This document shows positions 24,201 through 37,210 of a stretch of DNA of 64,000 nt, in pieces. How positions within the stretch are numbered: position 1 is the stretch's first letter; each line of letters begins with the position of its first letter. A program made the translations under genes and the position numbers. Below the pieces are notes generated by a model. It did no database searches and was not told where the DNA came from. It saw only the letters and a list, made by a program, of their open reading frames with translations. Source of the stretch: Paulownia fortunei (lineage: Eukaryota > Streptophyta > Magnoliopsida > Lamiales > Paulowniaceae); contig CM033115.1 in assembly GCA_019321725.1 (NCBI GenBank), positions 6,210,673 to 6,274,672 on the forward strand, given 5' to 3'.

Positions 24201-27200
24201 TCTTATGCTGTATTTAGATTAATTCGATTTTTACCAACTTCTCTACTATGGAAGGAAGTGTGATTATGTGTTATTTAGAAGACAAATTCTGCCCATCCCT
24301 TTAAGATGAACTAAGTTGTAGTCAAGGATTGCATATTCGTTGGTCATTTCTTATTCCTGTAGCTCTCTAAGATTAACAACTTTTCCAATTAATACTAGGA
24401 AGTAATAAGCTAATTATTGCTTAGTCATTAATAGGACAACTTATGGCCATGTGCCAACAAAGAATAGTGAGTCATTTAGTCTGATGAAGAACGAAAAGGC
24501 ATTAGACAGGCATGTTTACTTCCTTTATTAGATTTTTCTATTCTTTTTAATATTAAAAATAGTAAAAAATACATGCGTTGCTCGTCAAAGAATATAATTA
24601 AAAATAGAGAAATTAATATCCCTTTTGTCTCAAATTTCACTCCTATTTCTTTTTTGTGACGTTCCAAAAAGTAAGGCTCTATTTCCTAACATGGAAATTT
24701 TATTTCCAAAATCCCTTTCATTTAAAGTGATGTTTTGACACCACTAACTCTCATCCAGACAATATTGTAAAATCACACAAAACTTTCACTTTTTTAACCA
24801 TCTTCTAAAACTCCGTGCTCGGTCAAATGGGAGCTTTAATTTTGTGACGGAGGGAGTATAAAAATTATAAAGAATCATATAACTTCATATCTTAACTTGA
24901 TTCTTGTTATGTTACTATTGTATTTTGGATTTTAATTTCTAAGCATTTTTTTGCAAAGCTTTAGTCATATGTCCTTCTACCATTTTATTTGAAAAAAGTA
25001 CGATAAGCTTAATAAAATATAGGACGTTACAAAAATTGTTGCATCACTTATAAATCTCATCATATAAATTATAACTCAAATGCAATGTATGAAAAAAAAT
25101 AAAAATTGGTCAACACAATATAATGTTTAATGAAATTATTTAATATTCAAAACATAAATAATAATATTTATATACACACTATAAATTAACATTGTTATAT
25201 TATGTGGTTGCATTAATCCTTTTTCTGATTGACTTTGACGGCTCGAGATATGCTTTTTTGTTTGGTTTCATAGAATTCATTGTGTTTTTCTTTTTGAATA
25301 TTTGACTATCTCCTGTCCCTTACTCTAAATTTGGTTATCTATGCCATCTTTCTTTTCACTTTAGTTGGTAATATCATGAACAAAAGAGAATCAGAATTTC
25401 TTTTTATTTTTTCCATTGTTTAGAAAGTTATTTCTATAAATTTAATGTCAATCAATATCAATTGAAAATCTCAAGTAAAATTTCATGAAGGTAAAAAATG
25501 AAACAACAAAAAGCCACTTAATGAATTCCATATATTCTTTGATACTTTGAACAAATGTAAGTCTCAGGACACAAATTTTTGTTAAAATTTCCAATGATTT
25601 TCATAACTCATAATGAATATATTATGCTGAATGTGATAATGCTACATGAATAAATGAATAGGAATATAAGATTTAGGGGATTGACATCTAAGATGGATTG
25701 AGGGGATTTCTCCAAATATTTCTTTAGAAACTGTTTGTAATTTTGTAATTTTGGAAGAATAGAGGTTCTCTTAATAAATATATGTATCTTAAAAAACAAT
25801 TTTAAATTTTAATCTATATACTAAAAAAGTTAATTTTTTCAACTCAAAAAGAAAAGCAAAATCATCATAAAAAGAGGCCCGTCCTTGACCTAAATCTACC
25901 TATCATATATTTTTACCTGCATATGTTTACCAATCGTACTACTCGTGATCATTGTATATAGAATGATTCCAGTTGTAACTTAAAAAAAAAAAAAAAAGTT
26001 AAATCTAGATTATTTTTTTGAAAACATTGTTTGAAAAAGAATTGTAAAGTAACTAATTTTAGATTAATCAATAACTACAAAACAATATTTGATTAATAGT
26101 TTGAAAATTCAATTTTCCATGCATCATCAATTTGATACATAAAATATTTAGAAATCCACAATACTTTTCACTTATTAAAAGTGAAATTCAATTTTGTATT
26201 TTCTCTTGTTTAGTTTCTTGTTTTTATACAATCAAGTATCAAATTTATTTTTCTTAGTTAAATTTCAACTTTACCATATAATTTATCGTCTAAAAGAATG
26301 GACTAAATCAATTTATTAGATTTAATTGATTATTGGAAATATTGCTTATATTGAATATAATTGTGTAAAAGTTACTTAAGTAATAACTTAGGTACGCTTA
26401 TTCTATAATAAAAAGATTACAAATAAATGTTTTAAGTGATACCCAAGTTTCACTTTAAGTTATTTTATGTTTTTTTTCTAAATTTCTTATTTTGACAAAT
26501 ATAACCTTTTAAACTCTATTAATTGTCCTTTTAATCTTTCATACTATATTTCGTTGTATTAAATTAAATTCTATGGTATTGAGAACATAGATCTAGAATT
26601 TACTAGTAATATATTTCCTTATAAGTAGGATATAAAAAGATTATGATAAGAAAAGAAATTGAAATTAAAATATTTTTGGAGGAAGAAGAATAAATGTGAA
26701 ATTAAATTTGTGAGGTTCTCTTTGTTTTAGTTTGTAAAAGTTATACTAAATTTATATAACCAACATGATGATATTATTTGTAATTACTACTTACTAATTC
26801 AAAAAATATATAATGTCTAATCTTGTTCAAAAAATATATAAAGTCTAATCTTGTTCATTTGCTTACCTTTCCTCTTGTTCACTTCTCTTTCTCTCTATCA
26901 CTCCTCGCAGCAAAGAAATATAACAAAAATAAAAAAACCAAATATGAACATAATTAAAAGATATGAAATAAAAAAATCTATAGATAATCATATTATATTT
27001 AATTTTTTTAAATCATGAATAATGTGTCTGATACTTTAATCATAGCACTTAATCTTATAATGCATTATAAACATGGTGGCTTTAAAAATAAAAATCACTT
27101 TGGTACTTTAATCTATTAGTACATGAATTTTTGCAAGTGTTTTACATTGCTTCAAATATTTTCCATAAATGTCAATACATATCGAATGAAGTCCTTTTAG

Positions 27201-29498
27201 ATTTTCTTCTTAGTTTCTTACAATGAGTAAATGGCATGTATACCATTTTAGACTCTATTCGCTTTTAATTGTCCTTTCAATTTATTCATATTATATTCAT
27301 TTGGATAAATAAATTCTAAATATTGATAACATGATTTAAAACCCGTAATATAAAAAATTATAATGAAATAAAACACTGAAATTACAATATATTTGGAGAA
27401 AAATAATAATTTTGAAACTAAAATTTATGAAGCGCGATTTAAAATTTGATTTGTAAAAGTTATGTTTAATCCTTATTTGGATTTATAGGCTATGTTTTTG
27501 TTGCAACAAATTTTTGGTCTTTCTATTATTTACTCAATAGAAACTTTTGTGGACTTTTTATTTCTCACCAATTTATCACAACAATGGAAAAAATGAAAAG
27601 GTTAATTCCAAGAGCTTTGATGCTAATTAAAAAGGAAATTTAAGGATAAAACAAGCAAAATAATTAAGATACTAATAAAAGTTGTAGTAGTTTATGTACT
27701 TGAGTTTTGCCATTAATCCTAAATTGAAAAATGAGTTTTACAATGCTCTAATTGATACCAGGATTTTGTCATAAATGCCAAATTGGTACATATATGGATT
27801 CTATCTAATTTTTTTATAGTCATGGATATACACTTTTAAATCCAACATTTTAATTTTCATTATCCATTTCATATTTCATGATATTCAATTGATTATTACT
27901 ATGATAGTATAAACATAGAATTGAGTAACAATATAAAATATATTAATTATATATATAAATATTTAAAGTTGAATAACTAAATAAAAAAGTAAACTAAACT
28001 TAGAAGGGAGTGATAATTTGAAATTAAAATTAATTAAATGAGATTTTAGATTTAATTTTTAAACCTTGAGATTTAAGAAAGAGAGTAGAGAGAATAAGAG
28101 GAATATTTTCTTTGTTACTGTTGTATTTTCTTCCCATTCTTTCTTTTAGCTAGGAAAATATTAGAAATTTGCTGTTGTGCATATTTTGAACGATCATAAT
28201 TCTCTCATACGAAGTTCTATATGCCCATGCCATGACCTATGGTTGGAAATCTATCGAAGACTATTTTTATGTGAAATCAATTTCATTTAAAAAATTCAAA
28301 GTGTTCAAAGAATTATATAAAGAAGATAGATTGTCTTCCAGTTTTCAGCTTTTGAAGAAGAGTTTGAGATCAAATGGAACTTGGTGTTATGTTCACACTA
28401 TGCCACTTAAAAATAAGTAAAATCCAATTATGTCTTCCTTATTTTCTATTTAATAATTATTAGTTAGGGTTATAATAGGTATCACAAAAATTTTGAAAAA
28501 CTTTTCTGGCATGATTGGTATGTAGGAATGGAGTCGGAATAGAATGGTCATTCCCAAATCCATTCCTAAACACATGATTTTAGTATAATTTAGTGTTAGG
28601 AATACCCATTTCCAAAGAAATCACCATTCCTAAAAGTATAGGTTTAGCCATTCTCTCCCTTTCCCATGGGTTTAGCTATTTCTAATCATTTAGGAATAAA
28701 CTTATATTTACCTTTGACAAAATTATCCTCCTAAACTAAATAAAAATATTTGATAAAATTTAGGAATGACAACGGGTCGTGTCGGGTTCGTCAAAACCCG
28801 ACCCCTCAAGTTCTTTATGAACCCAAACCCGAATTCGCCCCAAACTCGAGAGTTAGTGGGTTGGACCCATTAGACATGGTTTATAATTTTAAAAATATTA
28901 AAAATATTTTTAAAAAAATAATATAACCACCACTTTCTGATTATGAGAAAATAATATTATCAATATATAACTAATTATTTAACTTATATATACATATTTT
29001 AATTTTTAAAAAATAAAAATTGTTAAATATACTTGTTACTTTTATATATTAAACTATTTATTAATTTTATATTACTATTTTAATTTATAAGATTATTATA
29101 TTTATTTTTTTATAAGTATTTATAAAATACATATATTTTTCATATATATATATAAATATACATCACATAAATACATACTAATAAACAAAAAAAATACTTG
29201 CAATGTTTTAAAGGATCATGTTTGGGTCGGGTTCGGGTCTTAAAACTAAAACCTGATACTCACCTTGAGTTTCATTTGTGGTTTAAAAATTTTCTCCAAG
29301 CAAGGCGGGTTTGAAACGATCTAAGTTTTACTTGAACATATATTATCCCTAATAAAATTGAATCAAGAAAAAATATATTTTATTTTTTTACATCGTCTTC
29401 TTCAACTCTTTATCTCAATTCAGTCAATTATAAAGAAAAATATAAAATAATTTATGTGTTGGTTTTTTAATAAAAAATATTTATATTAGTGCGAGGTT

Positions 29499-29530
<32 letters not shown>

Positions 29531-31261
29531 ATATATATATATAACATTGACTAAAATCATAATAAACCCACCATACACAATATATCAAATAATAATTTTA
29601 TTTTAAAAATTTTCTATTGAAGGATAATTTAGTTATCAAAAATAATTTTATTTCATTCTTATTATTTATTTCTAATTACCAATCATGGGATTGGGATTGA
29701 ACAAAAAATGACCATTCTATTCCTTCTTCATTCCTTGTACATACCAAGCGTGAGAAATACTATATTCATATCATTCCTTTGCTATCATCATTCCATTCCT
29801 ATCTAATTCCATTCCTGCATACCAATCACTTATTCGTACTTCTATGATGTGTAGATACAAATATAGATAATATTGTCAATTTTAGAATTTCTTGTTATTC
29901 CCATATTTAGATGCTCTTGTAAGGTCTCTCAATGCCTTACTACAGTTTTTGTTTTAATCACCTTTATTGAGCCCGAGCTCGAAGTGATAAGTTTTCACAA
30001 GTCAGTTTAGCTTTAGGAGAGGTTTAGATTCAACTTAAATCTTATTGGCTTTCGTCCTGTTCTTTCATGCGCATAACCGTCGATGGAAGAAGATGGAAAT
30101 TTTGCTTAGACTACACTTGAACTTTTCTTACCATATTCAAAATTTCATAATCAAAAACCACTGGCTAGATGACTATGCTTGTTGCCAATGTCTGAAACTT
30201 TTTCATTGTCAGTCATAAGCCAATCAATAGAATAATGACAGTCACAACAATATTCAGGTTCATGCCTATGAGAGGTCAAACAGAGTGTATAACTATACTC
30301 TTGATCCCTGTGGTCCTGTCTACATAGCAATTGGTGATGGCGGCAATAGAGAGAAGATGGCAATCAAGCACGCGGATGATCCAGGTAACTGTCCAGAACC
30401 ATCCACCACACCCGATGAATTTATGGGTGGATTCTGTGCATACAATTTCACATCAGGTCCAGCTGCCGGTAAGTTTTGTTGGGATCGACAACCAGAATAT
30501 AGTGCATACAGGGAAACCAGCTTTGGCCATGGAATCCTAGAGGTACTTTCCCTTCTTTTGTTTTGTTTATTTGGTGTTCCTTTTCTTTTCTTACACGAAA
30601 TCTTACATAAGAGGGCCTAGATGCTCAATGCCTAACTAGGCGTCAGTGGTGTCCATGTACTTGAATGAAATATTTATGAAGGGAGTACACCGTATGCAAC
30701 AATATATGCATGATATCTGATGCAATATAAACTTGCGAGAGAAATTTTAAGTCATTGTGTCTAACATCGTCTCTCAATCTGAGTGGAAAGGTGGGAGCAA
30801 TGGACTGATAGTTTTTTAAATACACTTTAGACCATGTAGAGACGGTAAGATATTGGTCAGATTATTTGCAAGTTGCTATTACGTGGGGATGTGTTAGATG
30901 AGTAGATCGTCTGGCTAGGCTGCCTTGGGAGCACATGAGTTTCTTCTAATCAAAAAATTATTTTCATATTAGGCAGCGTTCTGGTGCATTCTGTTACTTG
31001 TATCCTGTACTCAATGGCACGATTGATTTACTTCGAATTAAAATCATATGCAACTTAATCTCATTTGCAATTTATTTGCAGGTGAAGAATGAGACACATG
31101 CTCTCTGGACATGGCATCGCAATCAGGACATGTACAGTAAAGTTGGAGATCAGATTTACATTGTAAGGCAGCCTGAGAGATGTCCGGTTGAACCAAAGGT
31201 AATTAAACTTTGGGGAACAGAAAAGTTGAAAAATGCCTCTCTCTCAATTTCTACTGACTGA
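21202..31261 (+). CDS. PAP15: Purple acid phosphatase, PAP15/phytase-like (seven exons)
   Basis: This gene encodes a secreted binuclear-metal phosphatase of the high-molecular-weight plant PAP family; PAP15-type members release phosphate from phytate and other esters. Exons: 21202-21469, 21971-22162, 22734-23067, 23392-23609, 23709-23899, 30258-30542 and 31082 onward, all in phase with GT-AG borders. A hydrophobic signal peptide covers about residues 1-25. All seven metal ligands are present: D199 (GDLG), D226 and Y229 (GDVCY), N282 (GNHE), H364 (WHPP), H401 and H403 (GHVH). N-glycosylation sequons include NVT, NYT, NST, NGT, NQT and NRS. Length to residue 535 fits the family. The C-terminus is uncertain: exon 7 either runs to a TGA at 31259-31261 or splices at 31199 (AAG/GTAATT) to a small last exon I could not place. 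Exon 6 is reached across a 6.4-kb intron. Confidence 0.9.
24619..24856. mobile_element. Degenerate Stowaway-like MITE (right arm copy)
   Basis: This mirrors 3626-3863. It ends in ACGGAGGGAG followed by TA, the Stowaway terminal motif, while the other terminus is degraded. It lies inside PAP intron 5. Confidence 0.6.
28513..29827. mobile_element. TIR element with GATTGGTATGNAGGAATGG ends
   Basis: The left end reads GATTGGTATGTAGGAATGG and the reverse complement of the right end reads GATTGGTATGCAGGAATGG. Both flanks are rich in GGAATGG-type words. No coding frame is present, so it is non-autonomous. Inside it, about 28765-29355 looks like a second element: GACAACGGGTCGTGTCGGG at one side and GGGTCGGGTTCGGGTC at the other. 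I found no clear target duplication. Confidence 0.6.
29496..29545. repeat. (TATC)n and (TA)n microsatellite
   Basis: About eight TATC units run directly into a TA repeat. It is probably polymorphic. Confidence 0.9.
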
Positions 31262-32649
31262 ATAGGTAAAATTGTCTGAAACTCGGAGGTGCTCAGCACC
31301 TGATACTTACAAGTTACATGTATTGTTTTACTTTCCCTAAGGACCTAAAAGAAATTTGATGTCATCATATACCATCTGAAAATAGTAAAAATTAAAAAAA
31401 AAAGAAGATTGTTGATCATTTTTTTATTTTTTTTATTTTTTGACAATTTTTTTTTAATGCAATTTAGAATAAAACATCGATTTTTAAGTTAAACTGTTAA
31501 AGCTCTCCAAGATCTCTCTGACTGGAAAAATTTCATAATTATTGTAAATTACATACAATGTTATGTATATGCTTGTTATGGTTTATTTAAAAGTCAAGGA
31601 ATTTATTACATTTTCTCTGCCTTCTCTTTCGATCTCAAGGTTTTCTTTTAAGGGGCAATTCTGTTTGACATTCCAAGGATCTGATGAAGCAGAGGGAGAT
31701 CCAGTTGTGACTTGGATTATGTTCAATGCCTTTTTTATGCTTGTGCAGGCAGATTAAAACTAAAGCATTGATATAGAGAGAGTGGAAGAAATTTTGTTTT
31801 AATCCCAATTTGAATTACAAGATCTTCATTTGTCAAAATGTAAGTGCCTGCCCCGAGTATTTTGGTGGATCCCAAGGGAAGGAAGCAAGTAGCATACATA
31901 AAGTTTGATGTTTCAATATTTGCAAAAAGTACCAATAAAGAAATCATATATTCTTTGACATTTTCCACAGAAAATATGAAAAAGCTTACCAATTTCAATT
32001 CAAATGAAGGAGATTTTCGAGAATTTTCAGTTTACACAGAAACTCTCTTTGTTTCCTAATTTTTCCTACGAAACTCAGTTTCCTATGAAACTGTTTTCTT
32101 TTTTTGTTTTTCAAATGAAACTCTTCTATATTTTTTATGTTTTAATATATATTCATTTGTGTCATCATGATTTCTTATTTTATTTAATACTTCCTGATAA
32201 GACTAGTGAATAATGCTATAAAATATAGATACAGTGTATGTGAATAATAATTTACTTGAGATCCTATCCCTATATATAATTGTCAATTTATTGGCTAGTT
32301 GCAATAACTAAATTGTATTGCATAGTTATCTTGTATATTGTCACCACAACACAATTTTTCATATTCATTACGCTTACAAATTAATTCCGAAAAGTTATTA
32401 AAACTACTTAAACACATGATCTTGGATTGTGTTTGGATTAAAGGATTTGAGATTTGGGTGTTAAGGATTTCAAAGTCATATAACAACAAATCTGTCTGTT
32501 GAGCTTTTGAGCTTTTGTTTGAATAATGTTGAGTTATTATAAGTATTAAATCTATAAGTAATAATTTTATGCTTTTATTTAAAGCTTAACAATGGATTCA
32601 GAATTCATCTATTATTTTTGGAGTGATTTAAAATTCTTTAACTCTAAAT
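31262..32649. other. 3' flank of the PAP gene, no gene recognised
   Basis: This stretch is AT-rich with poly-A/T tracts near 31395-31460. A possible small last exon and the 3' UTR of the PAP gene would lie in its first part, but I could not define them. Short frames at 31735-32213 have no recognisable domain. Confidence 0.4.
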
Positions 32650-33865
32650 GTGTGTGTTAGACCCCATGAAGTAGGAAATGTTGCATACAATGAGTTTGAA
32701 ATTATTCATGGTGGATTGAGTGTTATTAGTCCACCAAAGTTAGACCCCATTTTTAGCTTTGTTGAGGCTGCTGGGTGTGGGGAAATTGAGCAGGGGGTTA
32801 AACCTAATATTGATGCTGTTAGTTTTACTGCAAAAATGCATCAAGTTTCGAACCCCATTATTTGTGATAGTGAGATTCATGGGGGTGAGGAAAATGAGAT
32901 GATTATGGCAGGGGATAGTGCTGCATTATTAATTTTTGGTATTAATGGAGCTAAGTTTAATGCAATTATTGTTGAGAATGTTGGTAGGGAGCTACAAGAG
33001 GAGAAGATACTTATTAATGGGATGGTAGCTAATGAGCTGGACACTCCACAAGAATCTGGTCCAGAAATGGATTTTGAGATTGTGGCTTTTAGGGTTTCTC
33101 AGCAGCAGGCTGATAATGACACACTTAATGGGGGAGGTTGAAGCAGATTTTCATGGTGCTTTGATCAGTGGGGAACATAATTTTAATGATGATGGGGTGA
33201 ATGCTTTGGAAGTGCATTAAGCTGGTGAGATTAACGCGCTAGCCGTTAATGGAGTCAGGAGCTCATTCTAGTGATTTTGGAGATTCAGTTTTAGTAAGGA
33301 ACAAGGCACTTATTTCACACGAGGTTTGTCTCTTCAGGCAGAAACGGGCTAATTAATGCTGGAAGTAATGGTGATCCGGTTAGTGTGGAAAAAGAAATTA
33401 GTGAGCAGGGGATTACAAGCCCCATTAAGGTTGGTCAGAAGAATGGTAGAAGAACATCTCGAAAGAAAGTTAGAAAGAGAATTGGAAAAGAAGCTCCATC
33501 CATTAAGAATGTCATTTAGGTAGCAAATGGAGCAGCTCTCCAGGGCGGATGCTACAAATATGATTGCTCCTTACTATAACCTTTCTGCCTTATGCTCAAC
33601 CAAGCTCCATTTGATGTCTACTTTACCTTTCAGTAGCTATAGTTTGCATTCTGTAGAATACAGTGGAGCTATCAATGAAGAGGGTGAGTCAAAAGACATG
33701 AAAATTAAAGCTCTTCATAGAAGCTCTTCTTTGACCTTTCATGTACATATGCTTTTAAATTTGAGAATGGCCACAGTTTTGGGTGTTCTGGTTGGACTGT
33801 GGTTTTTGGTTGAAATGTTTATATGGCGGCTTGTGCCCTTTTGGAAGATTCATATGCTGTTGTAA
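32650..33865 (+). pseudogene. Broken coding-like region of unknown family
   Basis: A 163-codon frame (32650-33141, starting MCVRPHEVGNV) has a protein-like composition and is followed by pieces in shifted frames: EADFHGALISGEHNF near 33135, then a basic NGRRTSRKKVRKRIGKE near 33440, then a 112-codon frame at 33527-33865 with a hydrophobic end. Together they look like one intron-poor coding sequence with several frameshifts and stops, perhaps a retroposed copy. I do not recognise the family. It lies between the PAP and ERD2 genes on the same strand. Confidence 0.4.
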
Positions 33866-34972
33866 AAGACTTGTAATGTGTAGTACTCCTAATTTTATTT
33901 ATGCTCGCTTTTGTAAAACTACATGGACTGGTGCTGCTTTAAGATATTTATATATAGCTTGAAGGCAATGCCATAACCACGTTGTTCTGCGGTAGTGGTT
34001 TTTGTGAGTGAAAAAAAGAAAAAACAAAGTCAAGACATTCACTGGGTCCAAAATTCTTGGTATATGTAGATTTACTTGAGTGTTGAATCCTTGAAAAAAT
34101 TACAAGTAGGTTACGCACAATATAAGGAAGAAATTTTGTATAACTTTTGCCAGTTAAGTGATTAGGACTTGCGAATTCCGAATTCTACTAAAATATTTAT
34201 GAAAAGTAGTAATTTGTTTCCCAATAAAATGTTGATAGTACTATTAAGAGGGTTTTTGCTACTTTAACAAAGGAATTGATAGAAAAGCTTATAAGCTCTT
34301 GCAGAGGATGTACGATAAAAACTTAGTAAATGTTTTTATAAGTTCTAAGATATTATAAATTCATTCAGGGACAATTCAGTTTATCTTTTGAAGATCTTGA
34401 AAGCTTATAAGCCCTAGAAGTTATATCTCAACAAATTCTAAAGTGTAAGGAAAGACAGAGATATATATCCACTTATTTTTTAAGATATTATCAACTTATT
34501 TACAAGCTTCTTTGGTTAGATCAAACAAAAACAATATTGCCATTAAAATATTAACTTCTAAGTATTAATAAAGCCCCTTAAAAAAGCTTTTATGTTGCAA
34601 AAAACAGGAAATTCTCTATTTAACAACTCCTTAGATCATACTTGATTACAAGTTTCTAAGCGTAGTCGACCTTTTTCATAAAATGGATGAAACAGAGTTT
34701 AAGAGGCATTTGACTAAATTTATTTAAAACATCTTATAAACTAACTTTATAAATTTTTTAAAGAGTTTAGATCCAAACATCTTATTTTATGAAATTGTGA
34801 ACTCGTTCAATAACATTTTATAAACTCTCAGACATCAGATGCAGCCAAACAACCTCTAAATTGATATGAGTTCATCATTTATAATATTTTTATATTGAAT
34901 AGGTGTCTTAACTCGTAAGTTGTGTTTAACTTCTGTAATTGATAGATGAACAAAAGATGAGATACTATATGT
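33866..34972. other. AT-rich intergenic DNA, possible MITE fragments
   Basis: No gene is recognised. The part around 34690-34860 contains wording common at hAT-type MITE ends (GCAGCCAAACAACCTCT) but no matching partner was fixed. Confidence 0.35.
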
Positions 34973-36605
34973 TGCGAATTTTAGTAAACACAAGTGCATG
35001 TTGTTGTTAATAAGTAATAAAAATGATGAATAGAGTATCGTTCCCACAAGTACTGTTAAATTATTAAGTATTGAAATTATGTTAACTCTAATTTTATTTG
35101 AATAAACGAAAATAAGTGTTGATGATTATAAATTAAATCTAACTAAAGTAACTAATAATAAAAATCAACTAATGATAAAATTCAAAAACTTAAACGACTA
35201 GGGTTATAATTTCATCATAATTAGTCCGAATTGAATAATTTATCTCATCAATTTCAATTTATTTTTCAAGTGATAGTCGAAAATTTTTAAATTATTCAAT
35301 AACCTATCCCAAAATTTAATAAAAATATCATCAATTACTAACTCACTATATTCCTGTGTGAATTACAATAATCAATAATTCATTAGGTTCTATAGATCTC
35401 AAACAAGATTACACAAATCATACAAGTATATTTCTATCTCATATGCAAGTTATGATTTTCTACACATAAAACTAGACACATATATCACCTTTCGGGTCAA
35501 TATGATTAACAAATCATTCAAATGTGACCAAGTAATTGAAAGTATTAAGAATCATATAAAAGACTCAACTTGAAAAATAAATCAAGAATTGAATTTATAC
35601 AAATATTCAAAATATGCTAATTAGATTGCATCACAACCCTAGAAAAATAAATTAGTTCATGATGCTAAAATGAATAACAACTTAACAATATTCATGAACA
35701 TGATTACAGAGAGAAATGAGAAAGATAAAAATAAAACTTAGACAATGATGAGTTTCTTCCCTTGTGATGTCTTCTTCATCAATCTTGGAAGAAATCTCCC
35801 ATTCTCCCATTCTCCTTGTCTTCTTTTCTTCTTTTCTTTTTTTTTTCTTGGCTTGTTCTCTTTTCTCTCCCTCCTCTTTATCTGATTTTCGCTCTTGGAA
35901 TGTAAAAAATTAGATAGGAAATACCCTAAAAATGAAAAAATATCTATTTTAGCCTTACTTTTTCACTTTGCAGGCCTAGGTGCCATTTTCTCTATTTTTG
36001 GCGCCTAAGCACCCTGTTTGGTGCCTAGGCGCCGTTGATACAATTTTTCTCCTTCACTTTAATGCTTTAGTAGTATTCAACCCCTGTCAACTCATTTTAA
36101 CCTCTTTCTATGATGAATTGGCTTTTGGTGTCTTCTAATAAATTGTAGCTCTATGCCTTAGATTTCCATAGACGCTTGAATCAACTTAATATGAAATATG
36201 TGAAAAGAGTTATGGCTACAATATCAATATGCATCATACTAGAAAATTCCAGTCAAATATAGACTTTTAAACTCGATTTTCCTCATGTAAATCGAAGGAA
36301 CTGGATTTTGTGATAACATACAAATTATAGATATATCTATTAGCTTTCTAATGGTTTATGAATCAGGTCAAAATAATATTGTGGCAAAGAGTTATGATTG
36401 AAATACAAACACTGCCCTTAATAGTACCATAAAGCGGATTATTCAAAATTTTAACCAAGTTTTATATTTTTTTTCCATTTTCTTCTCTTTTTACCATTAC
36501 CTACAAAATTTCAAAATAAATGCATAAAAAATAATGTAAATACCTGAAAATAAACCAAATATTGATTAAAAGATATACGAATTATTGATATAAAACCAAC
36601 TCAAC
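34973..36605 (+). repeat. Dispersed repeat, copy A (LTR-element-like, non-coding)
   Basis: It aligns collinearly with 48421-50262 in the same orientation. Shared landmarks, in order, are a start near CACAAGTGCA, GAGTATCG...CCACAAG, GCCTAGGCGCC-like words, TTAGATTTCCATAGA, ATACAAACA(C/G)TGCC and a tail with TGCATAAAAAATAAT. Divergence is substantial with many small indels. The wording resembles the non-coding 3' part of plant LTR retrotransposons; no frame is intact. Confidence 0.75.
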
Positions 36606-36999
36606 ACTATACATCGCCTAAGTTCAAATGAATTAAAATTTTAGGTTTTCTCCAAAATTATTAAGAGCATTTCAGACCAATTATGATTATTTTTTAATTT
36701 TGAATGAAGTATTTGGTTCAGTTCTTGTTACTTTGGCTTTTGTTGATTAACATGTTTTATTCTATAACATTATATTAAAATGTTTAAAGAACTTTTTTAT
36801 AGCATTTCAGACCAATTATGATTTTTTGTAAGTAAATATCTCATGTGTCTAGGTGAGGTATGAGGTGAACCCCTACCAATTTATTAGTTACATGAGCAAA
36901 TAATGTTAAATAAGAGTAAACAAAAAGCTAATGCTAAAAAAAAAAAAGAGTAATACTCCCTTAGAATGATTTAAAATGAAAACATGGTAAAGCTAGTCT
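36606..36999. other. AT-rich spacer
   Basis: Nothing gene-like is seen. A 24-bp string beginning AGCATTTCAGACCAATTATG occurs twice, near 36665 and 36802. Confidence 0.5.
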
Positions 37000-37210
37000 A
37001 TCAACACGAACAAATCCCCTAACATCTTGAGGAAGGTTTTCTGCCATGAATAAATGAAAGCCTGGATTATTAAAAGACATATTTAGTCTGGAAGATCGTC
37101 CCCTACAATCGTGAATAATTCCTCCTACAACAACAAGTCCTAGGTTCCTTCTCTATAGGCCCCATCTGTGTTGATCTTCATCCATCCTTGTAGAGGAACT
37201 CTCCATAACA
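37000..37210 (-). pseudogene. LINE-type RNase H remnant
   Basis: The minus strand near 37140-37190 reads GWMKINTDGAYREGT, the start of the RNase H domain found in plant non-LTR retrotransposons (W-x-K-x-N-T-D-G), followed by degraded sequence with stops. Only this trace is recognisable. Confidence 0.55.

Larger units (their letters stand above)
20297..28481 (+). repeat. Right arm of 8,185-bp perfect inverted repeat
   Basis: This is the mirror of 1-8185. Its inner boundary is exactly the first base after the 100-N gap, which is what is expected if a contig begins here and its overlap with another, wrongly oriented contig was not merged. The sequence continues past 28481 into the rest of the PAP gene, so this arm sits in the gene copy that is complete in this window. 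Confidence 0.95.
23900..30257 (+). other. PAP intron 5, 6,358 bp, transposon-filled
   Basis: The donor CAC/GTAAGT and acceptor ATTCAG/GTT are clear. The intron separates the two His codons of the GHVH metal motif. If retained, translation would add VSVCLLEIL and stop. It holds a Stowaway-like MITE (24619-24856), a 62-codon frame of unknown meaning (28232-28420) and a nested TIR element (28513-29827). The rest is AT-rich DNA without recognisable genes. The left part, to 28481, is duplicated in the left arm. Confidence 0.85.

Noticed and set aside
28232..28420. 62-codon frame in PAP intron 5 (and its mirror at 62-250)
   Set aside because: It has an ATG and a plausible composition but no recognisable domain. 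It is present twice only because of the inverted repeat, so it is not called as a gene.
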